A DNA stretch of 64,000 nt from Cellvibrionaceae bacterium. GTDB taxonomy: Bacteria > Pseudomonadota > Gammaproteobacteria > Pseudomonadales > Cellvibrionaceae. The position numbers were made by a program, and so were the translations under genes. Every line of letters starts with the position of its first letter. Within the stretch, counting starts at the first letter, position 1. Below the pieces are notes generated by a model. It was not told the DNA's origin and did not search any database. It saw only the letters and a program-made list of their open reading frames with translations. Positions 7,758 to 16,753 of the stretch are shown here, in pieces. The stretch is taken from NCBI GenBank assembly GCA_021151695.1, contig JAGKWU010000010.1, forward strand, positions 186,001-250,000. The letters are read 5' to 3'.

Positions 7758-10607
7758 ATGAATAGTAACGTGAAGGCATACCTGGATAGTGTGAGTGCCT
7801 GTTGGCACAGACCTGTCAAACAAGCGCTCACGCTGGTTGCAAGTGCGGCGCTCTGGAGTGTAACTGCGGCAGTGCAGGCACAAATTCCATTAAATAATGT
7901 GAGCAAAATCAGCGCGGGGGTAGACACCACTTGCGCGATTGTTAATGGCAGTGGCGCGGCGCAATGTTGGGGCGCAAAGCATTACACCGAAGACAGTGGC
8001 CCGGCTAATAGCCCTATGCCTGTCGCCCATGACATTCCTATCGCGGGTTCCGCAGTAGCGGAGATGGTGGTAGGGGCCGATCACAGCTGCGTGCGTACCA
8101 CGGCTGGCGGCGTTAAATGCTGGGGTCAAAATTTCTACGGCCAATTAGGTGATAACACTACAACGGGTCATCCTCACGCAGCAGCAGATGTTGTTGGCTT
8201 GGCCAGCGGAGTCACCGCAATTGCGGCAGGCTTGAATCACCTTTGTGCCCTTACCAGTGCCGGCGCTGTCAAATGTTGGGGCCGCAATGAGAGCGGTCAG
8301 CTGGGCAATAACTCGACGACAAACAGCCTGGTGCCTGTCACTGTCGTGGGATTAGAGCAGGGCGTAGTCGCTATTGCGGCACGTGGTAGCCATAGTTGCG
8401 CGGTGCTTGGTAATGGCAGTGTGCAGTGTTGGGGAAGCAATAGCCTCAATGAATTGGGGAATGGTACCTTTACCCAAAGCGCTGTGCCGGTAGAGGTTCC
8501 CTATCTTGGCGGCGTTCAAAAAATTGCCGCCGGTGACAATCACAATTGCGCGCTTGTTTTTGATGGCAGCGTTAAATGTTGGGGGGCAAATGACAACGGG
8601 CAATCTGGCTCTGTGGTCGGGTTGCCTTATATTCTGATTCCAATCAGCGTTCAAAACCTCAGTAATGTTGTTGAGCTCAGTGCAAGTGGCAAGCGCACCT
8701 GCGCGCTAAGTATCACAGGCCCGCTCATGAACGGCGGTGCGGTGAAGTGCTGGGGCTCCAATCTGGATAGCACTGGCGTTCAGGGTGCAAATGCCTCGTC
8801 CTACAGTGATGCTGCGGTGGATGTTCCCGGCTGGGGTAGCGGTATTACGGCTATTGCGGCAGGCAATTATCACACCTGTGCACTCAACACTGCTGGCATT
8901 GTGAGCTGCTTTGGTTGGAACCCGTCAAATCAGCTGGGCGATAACACCACAGTGCAACGCCTTAATCCTGTGGCGACCTTACAGGCGTTTGCACCGGAGA
9001 TTTCCATGGTTTCGCCCGGTGATACCCGGGCGGTTGTACGATTCAATCCCCCAGCCAACGACAGCGGTTCTCCCGTCACTGGTTATACGGTTACTACAAC
9101 GCCGGCGGGTGGGATAGATAGTCATGCAGGTACAACCAATAGTTACTACGGCCCGAATGAATTGAGTCACCTGATTACCAGCCTGGTGAATGGTACCAAT
9201 TACGGCTTCCGTATCACGGCGACCAATGCACTGGGTACCGGTCAATTATCCAATGTGGTTTACGCTACGCCAGCGGCGATTAATTGCAATAATGGGCCGG
9301 TAGTTCGCGGTGGGACTTACAGCGGTACCTTGAATGCAGCTGACTGCACAGACTCCGCGTGGGGGGCGGCCTATTACACGAAAAGATATGTCTATAATGC
9401 CAATGCCGGCGACCAGATTGCCTTGCAGACCTATACCGGTGGTCGCATCTATTTAATTGGTCTTCAAGGCGTTGCTGGCATGATCGGGCAGCGTTTACCA
9501 GGAAGTTCTTATTTCACCCTTACCTATAGCGGCCCTTACATTATTGAGGTGGCGTCTTATGATGTGGGAGTTTCAGCCAATTACAGCTTCTCTGTATTAG
9601 CACCGGGAATTGGCTCGTCTACCAGTGCCGCGACCAGTTCGTCCTCGTCCCGTTCAAGCAGCAGTAACTCATCGACGAGCTCCTCGGCAACCTCATCAAT
9701 TGCAGCCTCGATCAGCACCAGCCGCTCAAGCAGCTCTGTGATTTCCAGTTCAACCTCAAGCTCTGTCACCACCAGCGCCAGTAGTCTCGCGGTGTCGACG
9801 TCATCAACTGCCACCAGCAGCTCGAGTGCATCGTCAGTTAACAATTGTGGTGCGCCAGTTATCTCTATCGGCAGCACTTATAATGGCTCCTTGTCAGCCA
9901 GTGACTGTACAGCGGGAACTCGCGGTTCTTCCTATTACACGGATTACTATGCCTTTAGTGGCTCTGCCGGCCAGCAGATTTTTGTGCAGCTAACTTCCAG
10001 TGTGTTCGATACTTATGTGTACCTTCGATATCTTGGTAGTGGCGGTGCGGTTTTGGCGTCGAACGATGACAGCGGCGGTACCACCAATTCGCGCATCCCG
10101 GTAACCTCTGGTTACTTCACATTGCCAACTACGGGTGCCTATCTTGTTGAGGTCACCTCCTACGCTACGTTGAACACAGGCGCCTATACCATGAGCTTAC
10201 TTAGCGGCTCGGCGAGTAGTAGCTCAAGCAGTAACAGCAGTGCGGCCACAGGTTGCGTGACCACAAACCTGAGCTTTGGCCTGGCAGCTAACGGCGCCCT
10301 GGCCGCAACGGATTGCACTAATGGTGCGCGCGGAACGGCTTACTACACTGATCGCTACAGCTTCTATGCAACGGCTGGCCAACAGATTTCCATATTGTTG
10401 ACCTCAACGGCGTTCGATAGCTACGTCTACCTGAAAAATTCGAGCGGTACTGTGATGACTTCTAACGACGATGGGGGCGGTGGAACCAATTCACGCATTC
10501 CGGCAACTTCTGGCACTTATACAATGCCTGCCACGGCGGCTTATACCATTGAAGTTACCTCTTACTCGACCCAGGTTACCGGTGCTTACACCTTGCAGTT
10601 GAACTAA
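7758..10607 (+). CDS. Large secreted RCC1-propeller / FnIII / PPC-domain protein with Ser-rich linkers
   Basis: This 949-residue exported protein has a long signal region (cleavage near residue 42, after VQA). Residues ~45-410 are RCC1-like repeats, each with a C-A-L/I...V-K/Q-C-W-G core and GQLGDNTT-type loops; at least seven are visible, each with a pair of Cys. Residues ~413-510 form a fibronectin type III domain (PPANDSGSPVTGYTVTTTP). Then come three C-terminal beta-domains of pre-peptidase C-terminal (PPC) type, each starting with Cys...G-x-Y-x-G-x-L-x-A-x-D-C-T and ending VEVTSY...YTLQL. A Ser/Thr linker of roughly 75 residues separates the first from the second and a short Ser tract the second from the third. 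No catalytic domain is visible. It may be an adhesin, polysaccharide-binding or inhibitor-type (BLIP-II-like) protein. Confidence 0.8.
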   Translation: MNSNVKAYLDSVSACWHRPVKQALTLVASAALWSVTAAVQAQIPLNNVSKISAGVDTTCAIVNGSGAAQCWGAKHYTEDSGPANSPMPVAHDIPIAGSAVAEMVVGADHSCVRTTAGGVKCWGQNFYGQLGDNTTTGHPHAAADVVGLASGVTAIAAGLNHLCALTSAGAVKCWGRNESGQLGNNSTTNSLVPVTVVGLEQGVVAIAARGSHSCAVLGNGSVQCWGSNSLNELGNGTFTQSAVPVEVPYLGGVQKIAAGDNHNCALVFDGSVKCWGANDNGQSGSVVGLPYILIPISVQNLSNVVELSASGKRTCALSITGPLMNGGAVKCWGSNLDSTGVQGANASSYSDAAVDVPGWGSGITAIAAGNYHTCALNTAGIVSCFGWNPSNQLGDNTTVQRLNPVATLQAFAPEISMVSPGDTRAVVRFNPPANDSGSPVTGYTVTTTPAGGIDSHAGTTNSYYGPNELSHLITSLVNGTNYGFRITATNALGTGQLSNVVYATPAAINCNNGPVVRGGTYSGTLNAADCTDSAWGAAYYTKRYVYNANAGDQIALQTYTGGRIYLIGLQGVAGMIGQRLPGSSYFTLTYSGPYIIEVASYDVGVSANYSFSVLAPGIGSSTSAATSSSSSRSSSSNSSTSSSATSSIAASISTSRSSSSVISSSTSSSVTTSASSLAVSTSSTATSSSSASSVNNCGAPVISIGSTYNGSLSASDCTAGTRGSSYYTDYYAFSGSAGQQIFVQLTSSVFDTYVYLRYLGSGGAVLASNDDSGGTTNSRIPVTSGYFTLPTTGAYLVEVTSYATLNTGAYTMSLLSGSASSSSSSNSSAATGCVTTNLSFGLAANGALAATDCTNGARGTAYYTDRYSFYATAGQQISILLTSTAFDSYVYLKNSSGTVMTSNDDGGGGTNSRIPATSGTYTMPATAAYTIEVTSYSTQVTGAYTLQLN

Positions 10608-10617
10608 CCCGTAATAA

Positions 10618-10650
10618 AGCTCGGTCAGCGAACCTGGCCGAGCTGTCCAT
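10618..10650 (+). terminator. Probable rho-independent terminator after the RCC1/PPC gene
   Basis: AGCTCGGTC pairs with GGCCGAGCT (one wobble pair) across a 9-base loop, followed by a short T-run a few bases downstream. Confidence 0.6.
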
Positions 10651-10708
10651 TTTTCTGGAGCGGTTTTGCGCTTACAATGCGGAACCGCTTCCAGACATTA
10701 ATTTTCCC

Positions 10709-11674
10709 ATGAGTGAGCATAAAACCTGGTTGTTTTACCGACACTATCCTTTCCACACAGGTGGACAGCAAAAGGTCGCCGATTATTTTTCCCATTTATT
10801 GAGCCAGCCGCAGTTTCGTCCCGCTATTCATTTTTCGACAGAAAGTGTTTTGCCACCTGGAAATCCCTGGGAAATACTCGGATCACCTGCATCTGTGGAT
10901 TATGTGCCGGCCGCTTACGATTATATTTTTCTGGCGGGTATGGACTGGCAGCAATACTTGCCGCATCGCGCGTTGCGCAAACCTGTCATCAATTTGATTC
11001 AACATGTGCGCCATGCAGATCCGGCGCAACCTATGTATCCGTTTCTTTCCGAGCCTGCCATTCGGATTTGTGTATCCGATGAGGTAGCCCAGGCAATTCT
11101 GGCTACTGGTCGCGTTAATGGCCCGGTACATGTCATTCCCAATGGGTTGGAATTGCCGGTACTTAAGCCAATCCCAAAAACTATTGATGCATTGGTGTTA
11201 AGCCTTAAGCAACCAGCGTTGGGCGCACGTATAGCAGAGGTTTTGCGTGCTAAGGGGCAAAGCGTCCAGTTGGTCGATGAATTGATCCCTCGCCTGGAAT
11301 TATTACAACTCATGAATGCCAGCAAGCTCGGCATAGTGCTGCCGCATCACACGGAAGGATTTTATTTGCCAGCGCTCGAAGCAATGCAATATTGCGACAT
11401 CGCGTTGATCCCCGATTGTGTGGGCAATCGCAGTTTTTGTGTGGATGGCTTGAATTGTTTTATGCCTGCTCAGATTAATGAGCAAGATATTCTGTCCGCA
11501 GTAGACAGCGCTTTTGCGATGACATCCGAAGCGGCTGCAACTATGCGGCTGCAAGCGTTGGCCACCGTCAGCCGCCACTCGATTGCAGCGGAGCGAGATG
11601 CGTTTTTGTCTATCGCCACGCGTATCGATGAACTTTGGCAAGTCGCATTGTCAGAAGGCAAATTGCATTTTTAA
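10709..11674 (+). CDS. Glycosyltransferase family 1/4-like protein
   Basis: This 321-residue cytoplasmic protein has a GT-B-type layout. The N-terminal part contains HTGGQQKVADYFSHLL, and VHVIPNGLELPV marks the inter-domain region. The C-terminal donor domain contains MNASKLGIVLPHHTEGF followed by YLPALEAMQ, a version of the E-x7-E motif of retaining GT4 enzymes. It is shorter than a typical GT4 enzyme (about 360-400), mainly in the N-terminal domain. No Shine-Dalgarno sequence stands out before ATG 10709. It stands apart from any polysaccharide gene cluster, so donor and acceptor are unknown. Confidence 0.7.
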   Translation: MSEHKTWLFYRHYPFHTGGQQKVADYFSHLLSQPQFRPAIHFSTESVLPPGNPWEILGSPASVDYVPAAYDYIFLAGMDWQQYLPHRALRKPVINLIQHVRHADPAQPMYPFLSEPAIRICVSDEVAQAILATGRVNGPVHVIPNGLELPVLKPIPKTIDALVLSLKQPALGARIAEVLRAKGQSVQLVDELIPRLELLQLMNASKLGIVLPHHTEGFYLPALEAMQYCDIALIPDCVGNRSFCVDGLNCFMPAQINEQDILSAVDSAFAMTSEAAATMRLQALATVSRHSIAAERDAFLSIATRIDELWQVALSEGKLHF

Positions 11675-11706
11675 TGAGCTAGTCACCAGATAACGAAGGA
11701 AAGGGT

Positions 11707-12744
11707 ATGCACAAATTGGTATTGGCAACCTGGTTGTGTTTGTTCGCGGCGTGCGGCCGGGCGCAGGAAGCTGTATCCGCTGATCCTGCATCATCTGCAC
11801 AAAATTCCTCTGCCGCCAATCAAATGGAAGATGCCGATGCCGTTGAAGAGGTCTTGGTGGTGGGTGAACAACCCGGACCCGCATTGATAAAAATCAGCAA
11901 GGGTGAGCATGTACTCTGGGTGATGGGTACGCTTTCACCGCTGCCAAAAAATATACAGTGGCGCTCAGCGCCAGTGACATCAGTGCTGGCGCAATCGCAG
12001 GAATTTATTATGGCGCCGAATGTAAAAATGGTGTTGGGTTTTTGGGATAAGGTGGCTGTAGCGCCGTCGCTCATAGGTGTTAAAAATAATCCCGACGGTA
12101 AAAAATTACAGGAGGTATTGCCCGAGCCTCTCTATCAGCGTTGGCTGGTGCTTAAAGAAAAATATATCGGCAAGGATAAAGATATCGAAAAGCATCGTCC
12201 CATTTTTGCTGCGGCAGAACTGTTTAAAAAAGCTATCGCCAAATCCGGCATGGTTCCCGATGAAAGCGTGCGCTGGACATTGGAAAACGTAGTGCGCGAT
12301 AACAAGATTCCCACCACCAAACCCACAATCACCATGGAATTTGAATCGCCGCGCGCCGTGGTAAAAAAATTCAAACAATCAACGCTGGATGATACTGAGT
12401 GTTTTGCGCGCACGCTGGATCGTTTGGAGACTGATCTGGATGCCATGCGTGCCCGCGCCAATGCCTGGGCGACCGGCGATATGCCGGCATTGAAACAATT
12501 GCCCTATCCCAATCAGGCTGCGGCCTGCGGTGAGGCTGTACTCAACTCCGAGTTGGTGCGCGAGCAGGGCTGGCAGGATATGCCGGCCCGTATGGACGCT
12601 GCCTGGTTGGCGGCGGCCGAAAACGCCTTGGCAAATAATCCCAGCAGCTTTGCGTTGCTCCCCATGCCGCATTTGACTGAGCCCGATGGTTACGTCGCCA
12701 AGCTGCGCGCCAAAGGCTACGAAGTGAGTGGGGCAGTGGAATAA
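11707..12744 (+). CDS. TraB/GumN family protein
   Basis: This 345-residue protein has an N-terminal signal sequence (MHKLVLATWLCLFAACGRA; the AACG could be a lipobox with Cys near residue 16). A short acidic linker comes next, and then a TraB/GumN domain: LIKISKGEHVLWVMGTLSPLP near the start, a central helical region, and a C-terminal segment with MDAAWLAAAENAL and SFALLPMPHLTEPDGYVAKLRAKGYEV. TraB/GumN proteins may be metalloprotease-like (Tiki family), but the GTxH that carries a metal-ligand His in many members reads GTLS here, so activity is doubtful. GAAGGAAAGGG precedes the ATG. It follows the glycosyltransferase by 32 bases. Confidence 0.8.
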   Translation: MHKLVLATWLCLFAACGRAQEAVSADPASSAQNSSAANQMEDADAVEEVLVVGEQPGPALIKISKGEHVLWVMGTLSPLPKNIQWRSAPVTSVLAQSQEFIMAPNVKMVLGFWDKVAVAPSLIGVKNNPDGKKLQEVLPEPLYQRWLVLKEKYIGKDKDIEKHRPIFAAAELFKKAIAKSGMVPDESVRWTLENVVRDNKIPTTKPTITMEFESPRAVVKKFKQSTLDDTECFARTLDRLETDLDAMRARANAWATGDMPALKQLPYPNQAAACGEAVLNSELVREQGWQDMPARMDAAWLAAAENALANNPSSFALLPMPHLTEPDGYVAKLRAKGYEVSGAVE

Positions 12745-13069
12745 CTGCCTCGCTATATCACCCCATAACACCTCCGCTCCCGTCTTTTCCCTCCTTTTTG
12801 TTTCCTTTTGCTTCCTAAGCCCTCAGTGATTTACTGGGTGATTTTTTTATAAATCCTATATTTTTCAATTTGTTACGTTATTTTTCAGGGGCCGGGCGGG
12901 GCTGAATTTACCGCTCTGTGTAAAAAAAGATCAACTTCCATATTGTGGTTTATTGTTTTGGTGTTATAGTTATGTATAACAGTGATTCACTGGCTCTATC
13001 CTGGTAAAGGACAGGGTGGATTTGGGTTGAGTTGTCATTCACTGGATCATCACTAAAGAGGAATTTGCG
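12745..13069. other. Intergenic region holding the promoter of the 13.1-18.6 kb operon
   Basis: A 325-base non-coding stretch. The first half is pyrimidine-rich then AT-rich with no ORF. The second half carries the promoter/operator listed separately at 12943-12981. I see nothing else in it. Confidence 0.6.
12943..12981 (+). promoter_or_regulatory. Candidate sigma70-type promoter with overlapping inverted-repeat operator
   Basis: TTGTGG (12943-12948) and TATAGT (12965-12970) are 16 bases apart. An inverted repeat TGTTATA-N6-TATAACA (12962-12981) overlaps the -10 box, the position expected for a repressor site. The GntR-family regulator encoded downstream (14477) is the natural candidate ligand. 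Both roles are inferred. Confidence 0.5.
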
Positions 13070-13852
13070 ATGAAACCATTTATCGGTGCGTTATTGGTCC
13101 TGGTTGCGTTGCCATCACTGGCATTTGCGAATACCAACTGCAATATCAATTTTAACGGTGGCCTGCACATCACTGACTCGGCAATAGATTTCAGCGAAGG
13201 TAATCAGCTGCGTTACAAAATTCAGGGGCGTTCGCTCTGGGTTGATTCCCGTCAGTTGTCATTGAGTCAGGCGCAGGCGGATGAAGTGCAAGCCTATGGC
13301 GAAGCGCTGCAGGCATTAGTGCCCCAAGCCCATCAAATGGCGAGCGACGGCGTATCTATGGCGTCGGATGCAGTGGTGATGATGTTGCAAGGCTTTGCGG
13401 AGCAGGATTCAACGACCAGCCGCAAGGTGCAAAAACAATTCAGCCTGTTGCAGGCGGATCTGGACAAAAGCTTCCAGTCAACCAATGGATTTTATTTAGG
13501 TGAAGGTAGCAAGGGTGATGCGAATTTTCCAAGCTCTCCCGAGTTTCACCAGGCGTTTGAAGCAAACGTACAAAAAATTGTAGAAGAGGCGGGCAAAGAT
13601 ATCGCCTGGCAGGCGATGAAGATGGTGGGTTGGGCGATTTTTTCCGGGAAGAACACCGATGAGTTTGATGCGCGTATGCAAACCTTCGGGCAACAAATGG
13701 AGGCGCGTGGCAAAAAGCTCGAGGCACAAGGGCAGCAATTTTGTTCGTCCATGGTCGCGCTTGATCAACATGAGAGCAATTTGAAAGCAATGGTTCCCGA
13801 AGTAAAAAAATACGACTTTATTGCGGTCACCCGCGAAACGGCGAGCCGTTAA
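13070..13852 (+). CDS. DUF2884 (YggN-like) periplasmic protein
   Basis: This 260-residue protein has a signal peptide (cleavage after AFA, near residue 20) and a mature start of NTNCNINFNGGLHITDSAIDF, typical of DUF2884/YggN. A long alpha-helical region with few aromatics follows, and Cys appears only at NTNC and QQFC, a likely disulfide. YggN in E. coli is uncharacterised. Its stop is 13 bases before the start of the ECF sigma factor, so the two are cotranscribed. Because an ECF sigma usually comes with a membrane or periplasmic regulator, this protein could be a signal-sensing partner, but it has no transmembrane helix beyond the signal peptide. Confidence 0.8.
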   Translation: MKPFIGALLVLVALPSLAFANTNCNINFNGGLHITDSAIDFSEGNQLRYKIQGRSLWVDSRQLSLSQAQADEVQAYGEALQALVPQAHQMASDGVSMASDAVVMMLQGFAEQDSTTSRKVQKQFSLLQADLDKSFQSTNGFYLGEGSKGDANFPSSPEFHQAFEANVQKIVEEAGKDIAWQAMKMVGWAIFSGKNTDEFDARMQTFGQQMEARGKKLEAQGQQFCSSMVALDQHESNLKAMVPEVKKYDFIAVTRETASR

Positions 13853-13865
13853 GGGAGCATCAAAC

Positions 13866-14411
13866 ATGAGTAGCATGAATACAGATCAGATTCTGGTAAC
13901 TCGCTGCCTCGCGCAGGGCGACCAAAATGCATTTGCGCAATTGATGTTGCGTCATCAACTGATGGTGCGCAGTTTGTTGCAGCGTCTTTGTCGTCGTGAG
14001 CCGCATCTGGTGGATGATCTCCTGCAGGAAACTTTTTTGCGTGCCTGGTTGGCACTGGATAGCTATCGTGCGCAGGCCAAATTTTCTACCTGGCTTTATC
14101 GTATTGCCTGCAATCTGGTTGCCGATAAATTCCGTCGCAAAAGTGTGGAGTGTTGCGAACTGGAGCAGGCAGATACGGAGGTGCAATGCTCGCAACTGCA
14201 TCACTGCGATTTGCGCCGCGATTTGCAAATGGCCATGAGCGGTATCAGCTGCGCCCAACGACAGGCAATTGAGCTTTGCTTACAAAATGGCCACAGCCAC
14301 AGCAGCGCCGCCGAGGTGTTGGATATGCCATTGGGAACAGTGAAAACCCACGTAGCCCGCGGCCGCGCTAATTTGCAGCAATTGCTCGCCCACTGGCAGG
14401 ACGTGGCCTGA
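13866..14411 (+). CDS. ECF-type RNA polymerase sigma factor
   Basis: This 181-residue protein has sigma region 2 at residues ~20-90 (LVDDLLQETFLRAWLALDSY, then FSTWLYRIACNLVADKFRR) and region 4 at ~120-175 (QRQAIELCLQNGHSHSSAAEVLDMP followed by LGTVKTHVARGRANLQQLL). I chose ATG 13866 because GGGAG lies 8 bases upstream; an upstream in-frame start would overlap the preceding gene by 32 bases without a binding site. No anti-sigma factor gene with a zinc-binding or transmembrane domain follows. A GntR regulator and an ABC transporter do. Four Cys in residues ~85-125 are unusual but not arranged as an obvious metal site. Confidence 0.93.
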   Translation: MSSMNTDQILVTRCLAQGDQNAFAQLMLRHQLMVRSLLQRLCRREPHLVDDLLQETFLRAWLALDSYRAQAKFSTWLYRIACNLVADKFRRKSVECCELEQADTEVQCSQLHHCDLRRDLQMAMSGISCAQRQAIELCLQNGHSHSSAAEVLDMPLGTVKTHVARGRANLQQLLAHWQDVA

Positions 14412-14429
14412 TATGCTGCGCGCAACTTT

Positions 14430-14469
14430 TTAGCGCAGGTTTATTTGAGTTAGCGCAGGTTTATTTGAG
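14430..14469 (+). repeat. Perfect 20-bp tandem duplication upstream of the GntR gene
   Basis: The unit TTAGCGCAGGTTTATTTGAG occurs twice with no gap (14430-14449 and 14450-14469). The second copy ends at the Shine-Dalgarno sequence (GAGG) of the GntR gene, so the first copy places a second near-identical leader segment upstream of it. Confidence 0.95.
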
Positions 14470-14476
14470 GCAATTT

Positions 14477-14881
14477 ATGAGCATAACCTGGAACGACGAA
14501 CAGCCTATCTATCGCCAGCTGCGCGACAAAATGGTAGGGCTGATTCTGGATGGTGTCTATCGCGAGGGTGATCCCATTCCCTCGGTGCGGCAGGTGTCCA
14601 GCGATTATCAAATTAATCATTTAACGGTCGCCAAAGCCTATCAGGAGTTGGTGGATTTGGGCTTGGTGGAATCACGCCGGGGGATGGGTATGTACGTATT
14701 AACGGGTGCACACGAAAAATTACACAGTATGGAAAAAGAAAAATTTTTACAGCAGGAATTACCCCAACTGTTAATCCGCATTTCCCAACTGGGAATTAGC
14801 CGCGCTGAGCTGATCGAAACCATAAGAAATTTACCCGACCAAAACATATCGAACCAAAACGCATCAACGGAGGTGAGTTAA
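14477..14881 (+). CDS. GntR-family transcriptional regulator, YtrA subfamily
   Basis: This 134-residue protein has an N-terminal winged helix typical of GntR (QPIYRQLRDKMVGLILDG, then GDPIPSVRQVSSDYQIN and HLTVAKAYQELVDLGLVESR) and only a short C-terminal helical segment. That short tail is the mark of the YtrA subfamily, which usually sits directly upstream of ABC transporter genes. The start at ATG 14477 has GAGG 6 bases upstream. Its stop overlaps the start of the ATPase gene by one base (TAATG), so translation is probably coupled. It most likely represses its own operon; a candidate operator lies at 12962-12981. Confidence 0.92.
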   Translation: MSITWNDEQPIYRQLRDKMVGLILDGVYREGDPIPSVRQVSSDYQINHLTVAKAYQELVDLGLVESRRGMGMYVLTGAHEKLHSMEKEKFLQQELPQLLIRISQLGISRAELIETIRNLPDQNISNQNASTEVS

Positions 14882-15741
14882 TGGACTACATGGTCAGTGC
14901 TCGCAATATCAGCAAGCGCTACAACAAAAAAAATGCCCTGGATAACGTGAGTTTTGATATTCCCGCCGGGCGCATCATCGGGTTGATTGGGCCGAACGGC
15001 GCCGGCAAAACCACCTTGCTTAAGGGTATTTTGGGTTTGGCTCCCGTGGACGGTGATCTCAAGGTGATGGGGCTGGACCCGCACAAAGAGCGCGTCAAAT
15101 TACTCGAGCAGGTCTCATTTATTGCCGATACCGCCATATTGCCGCGCTGGATAAGTGTGCAACAAGCCATCAGTTATGTAGAGGGCGTGCATCCGCGCTT
15201 TAGTCGTGCTACTTGCGAAAGTTTTTTGGCGAAAACCAATATAGGTCTCACCAGCAAAGTAAAAGATCTTTCCAAAGGCATGGTCACCCAGCTGCACTTG
15301 GCACTCATCATGGCCATCGACAGTAAACTTTTGGTGTTGGATGAACCCACGCTCGGCCTCGATATTATTTATCGCAAACAATTTTACCAATCACTGCTTA
15401 ATGATTATTACGATGCGGGAAAAACCATCATTATCACGACTCATCAAGTAGAAGAAATTGAAGGTGTGCTCACTGATTTAATGTTTATTAATCAGGGCAA
15501 AATTGTACTTGAAGCCAGTATGGAATCAGTGGCAGAGCGTTTTGCCGAGTTGCAAGTTGAGCCAGCCAATAAAGAGCGCGCTTTGGCTCGTCAGCCCATT
15601 CATGTGCGTCAGATGCTGGGTGGCTACAGCATGCTCTATGAAAATGTGGCGCCCACAGAATTGCAGAGTTTGGGGCGTGTGTTAACCCCGAGCCTGGCTG
15701 ACCTGTTTGTGGCAAAAATCCAGCCAGTGCTGAGTGTGTAA
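14881..15741 (+). CDS. ABC transporter ATP-binding protein (YtrB-like)
   Basis: This 286-residue ATPase has Walker A GPNGAGKTT near residues 38-46, a degenerate signature VKDLSKGMVTQLHLALIMA in place of LSGGQ, Walker B LLVLDEPTLGLD near residues 155-166, and the H-loop IIITTHQ. The LSKG signature is common in the short exporter class that lacks a substrate-binding protein. A C-terminal extension of about 80 residues follows. It pairs with the two permeases downstream (15755 and 17416). The substrate is unknown; in related loci such pumps respond to cell-envelope-active compounds. Confidence 0.93.
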   Translation: MDYMVSARNISKRYNKKNALDNVSFDIPAGRIIGLIGPNGAGKTTLLKGILGLAPVDGDLKVMGLDPHKERVKLLEQVSFIADTAILPRWISVQQAISYVEGVHPRFSRATCESFLAKTNIGLTSKVKDLSKGMVTQLHLALIMAIDSKLLVLDEPTLGLDIIYRKQFYQSLLNDYYDAGKTIIITTHQVEEIEGVLTDLMFINQGKIVLEASMESVAERFAELQVEPANKERALARQPIHVRQMLGGYSMLYENVAPTELQSLGRVLTPSLADLFVAKIQPVLSV

Positions 15742-15754
15742 GCGGGAGGGGACT

Positions 15755-16729
15755 ATGAATCTTTCCATCATAAAAACGCAAATCAGGCGTGAGCTGTGGG
15801 AACACAAAACCGGCTTTATATATGCACCGGTGATAGCAACAGTGCTGTTCCTCTGTCTGCTGGCTTATGCAGCTATTGCTTTTGTACAAAATTATAGCGC
15901 GGGTCATTTGCCGTTTTCGGGCAATATAGATTTGCATGGCAGCGGTGCCAGCTATCACATAGATGCCAAAGATGCAGATGCCGGGCAAAAATTTGATGCG
16001 CTGATGAATGATTTTCGCACGGGGAGTTCCGAGACGTTGGAGATGTTTTTTTCCACAGCAGTAGGGATTAATTTTTGTCTGGTTATGCTGGTGGCGCTAA
16101 TAGTGCTCGCGGTATATAACCATGGGTGCCTGTTTGATGATCGCAAAAATCGCGACATTTTGTTCTGGCGCTCCATGCCGGTAAGCGAAACGACTAATGT
16201 GTTGGTGAAATTGGGGATGCTGTTGTTTGCTTTTCCCATAATAGCCCTGGTACTAAATCTGGTGGTGACTTTAATTGTGTTTATCGGCACCAGCATTTTT
16301 CTGATGTTTCAGGGTATTGCCATTGGCGGTTGGATTCTGGCATTGCTAAAAAGTCGTGCGCTACTGCTCGCGCTTGAGATATTTATTCTCAATATTCTGT
16401 GGATGTTGGCATTTATGCCGATCATAGGTTTTGTGCTCTGGGTGTCGGCCTTCGCCAAAAAGTCTCCTTTCCTGATTGCTGCGCTGATACCGATCGGATT
16501 GTTGATGCTTGACAAGTTGTTGCAAAGTTATCTGGGGGTCAATTTGCAAGTGATTAATGCGTTAGATGTTTACACCGCCTTTTTGGCAAGTGCCTTTGAT
16601 TTTATTGATGTAAATAAAAACCTTTATGGTTATGTCGCTTTGCTAAAGCCAACGCTGCTGGCCATGGCGGTGGGTGGAGTGTTTGTGGCAGCCGCCATCT
16701 GGTTTCGCAATCATCGTTATGAAATTTAA
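15755..16729 (+). CDS. ABC transporter permease, copy 1
   Basis: This 324-residue membrane protein has about six predicted transmembrane segments: one near residues 25-45, a large extracytoplasmic loop to ~100, then five more. The central cytoplasmic segment DDRKNRDILFWRSMPVSET is shared almost exactly with the permease at 17416 and resembles the coupling region of ABC-2-type exporters. The C-terminus IWFRNHRYEI also matches its paralogue. I use ATG 15755, preceded by GGGAGGGG; an earlier in-frame start would overlap the ATPase. It probably forms a heterodimer with the second permease. Confidence 0.9.
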   Translation: MNLSIIKTQIRRELWEHKTGFIYAPVIATVLFLCLLAYAAIAFVQNYSAGHLPFSGNIDLHGSGASYHIDAKDADAGQKFDALMNDFRTGSSETLEMFFSTAVGINFCLVMLVALIVLAVYNHGCLFDDRKNRDILFWRSMPVSETTNVLVKLGMLLFAFPIIALVLNLVVTLIVFIGTSIFLMFQGIAIGGWILALLKSRALLLALEIFILNILWMLAFMPIIGFVLWVSAFAKKSPFLIAALIPIGLLMLDKLLQSYLGVNLQVINALDVYTAFLASAFDFIDVNKNLYGYVALLKPTLLAMAVGGVFVAAAIWFRNHRYEI

Positions 16730-16753
16730 TGTGTTTTGACAAAAAGGTGACTT

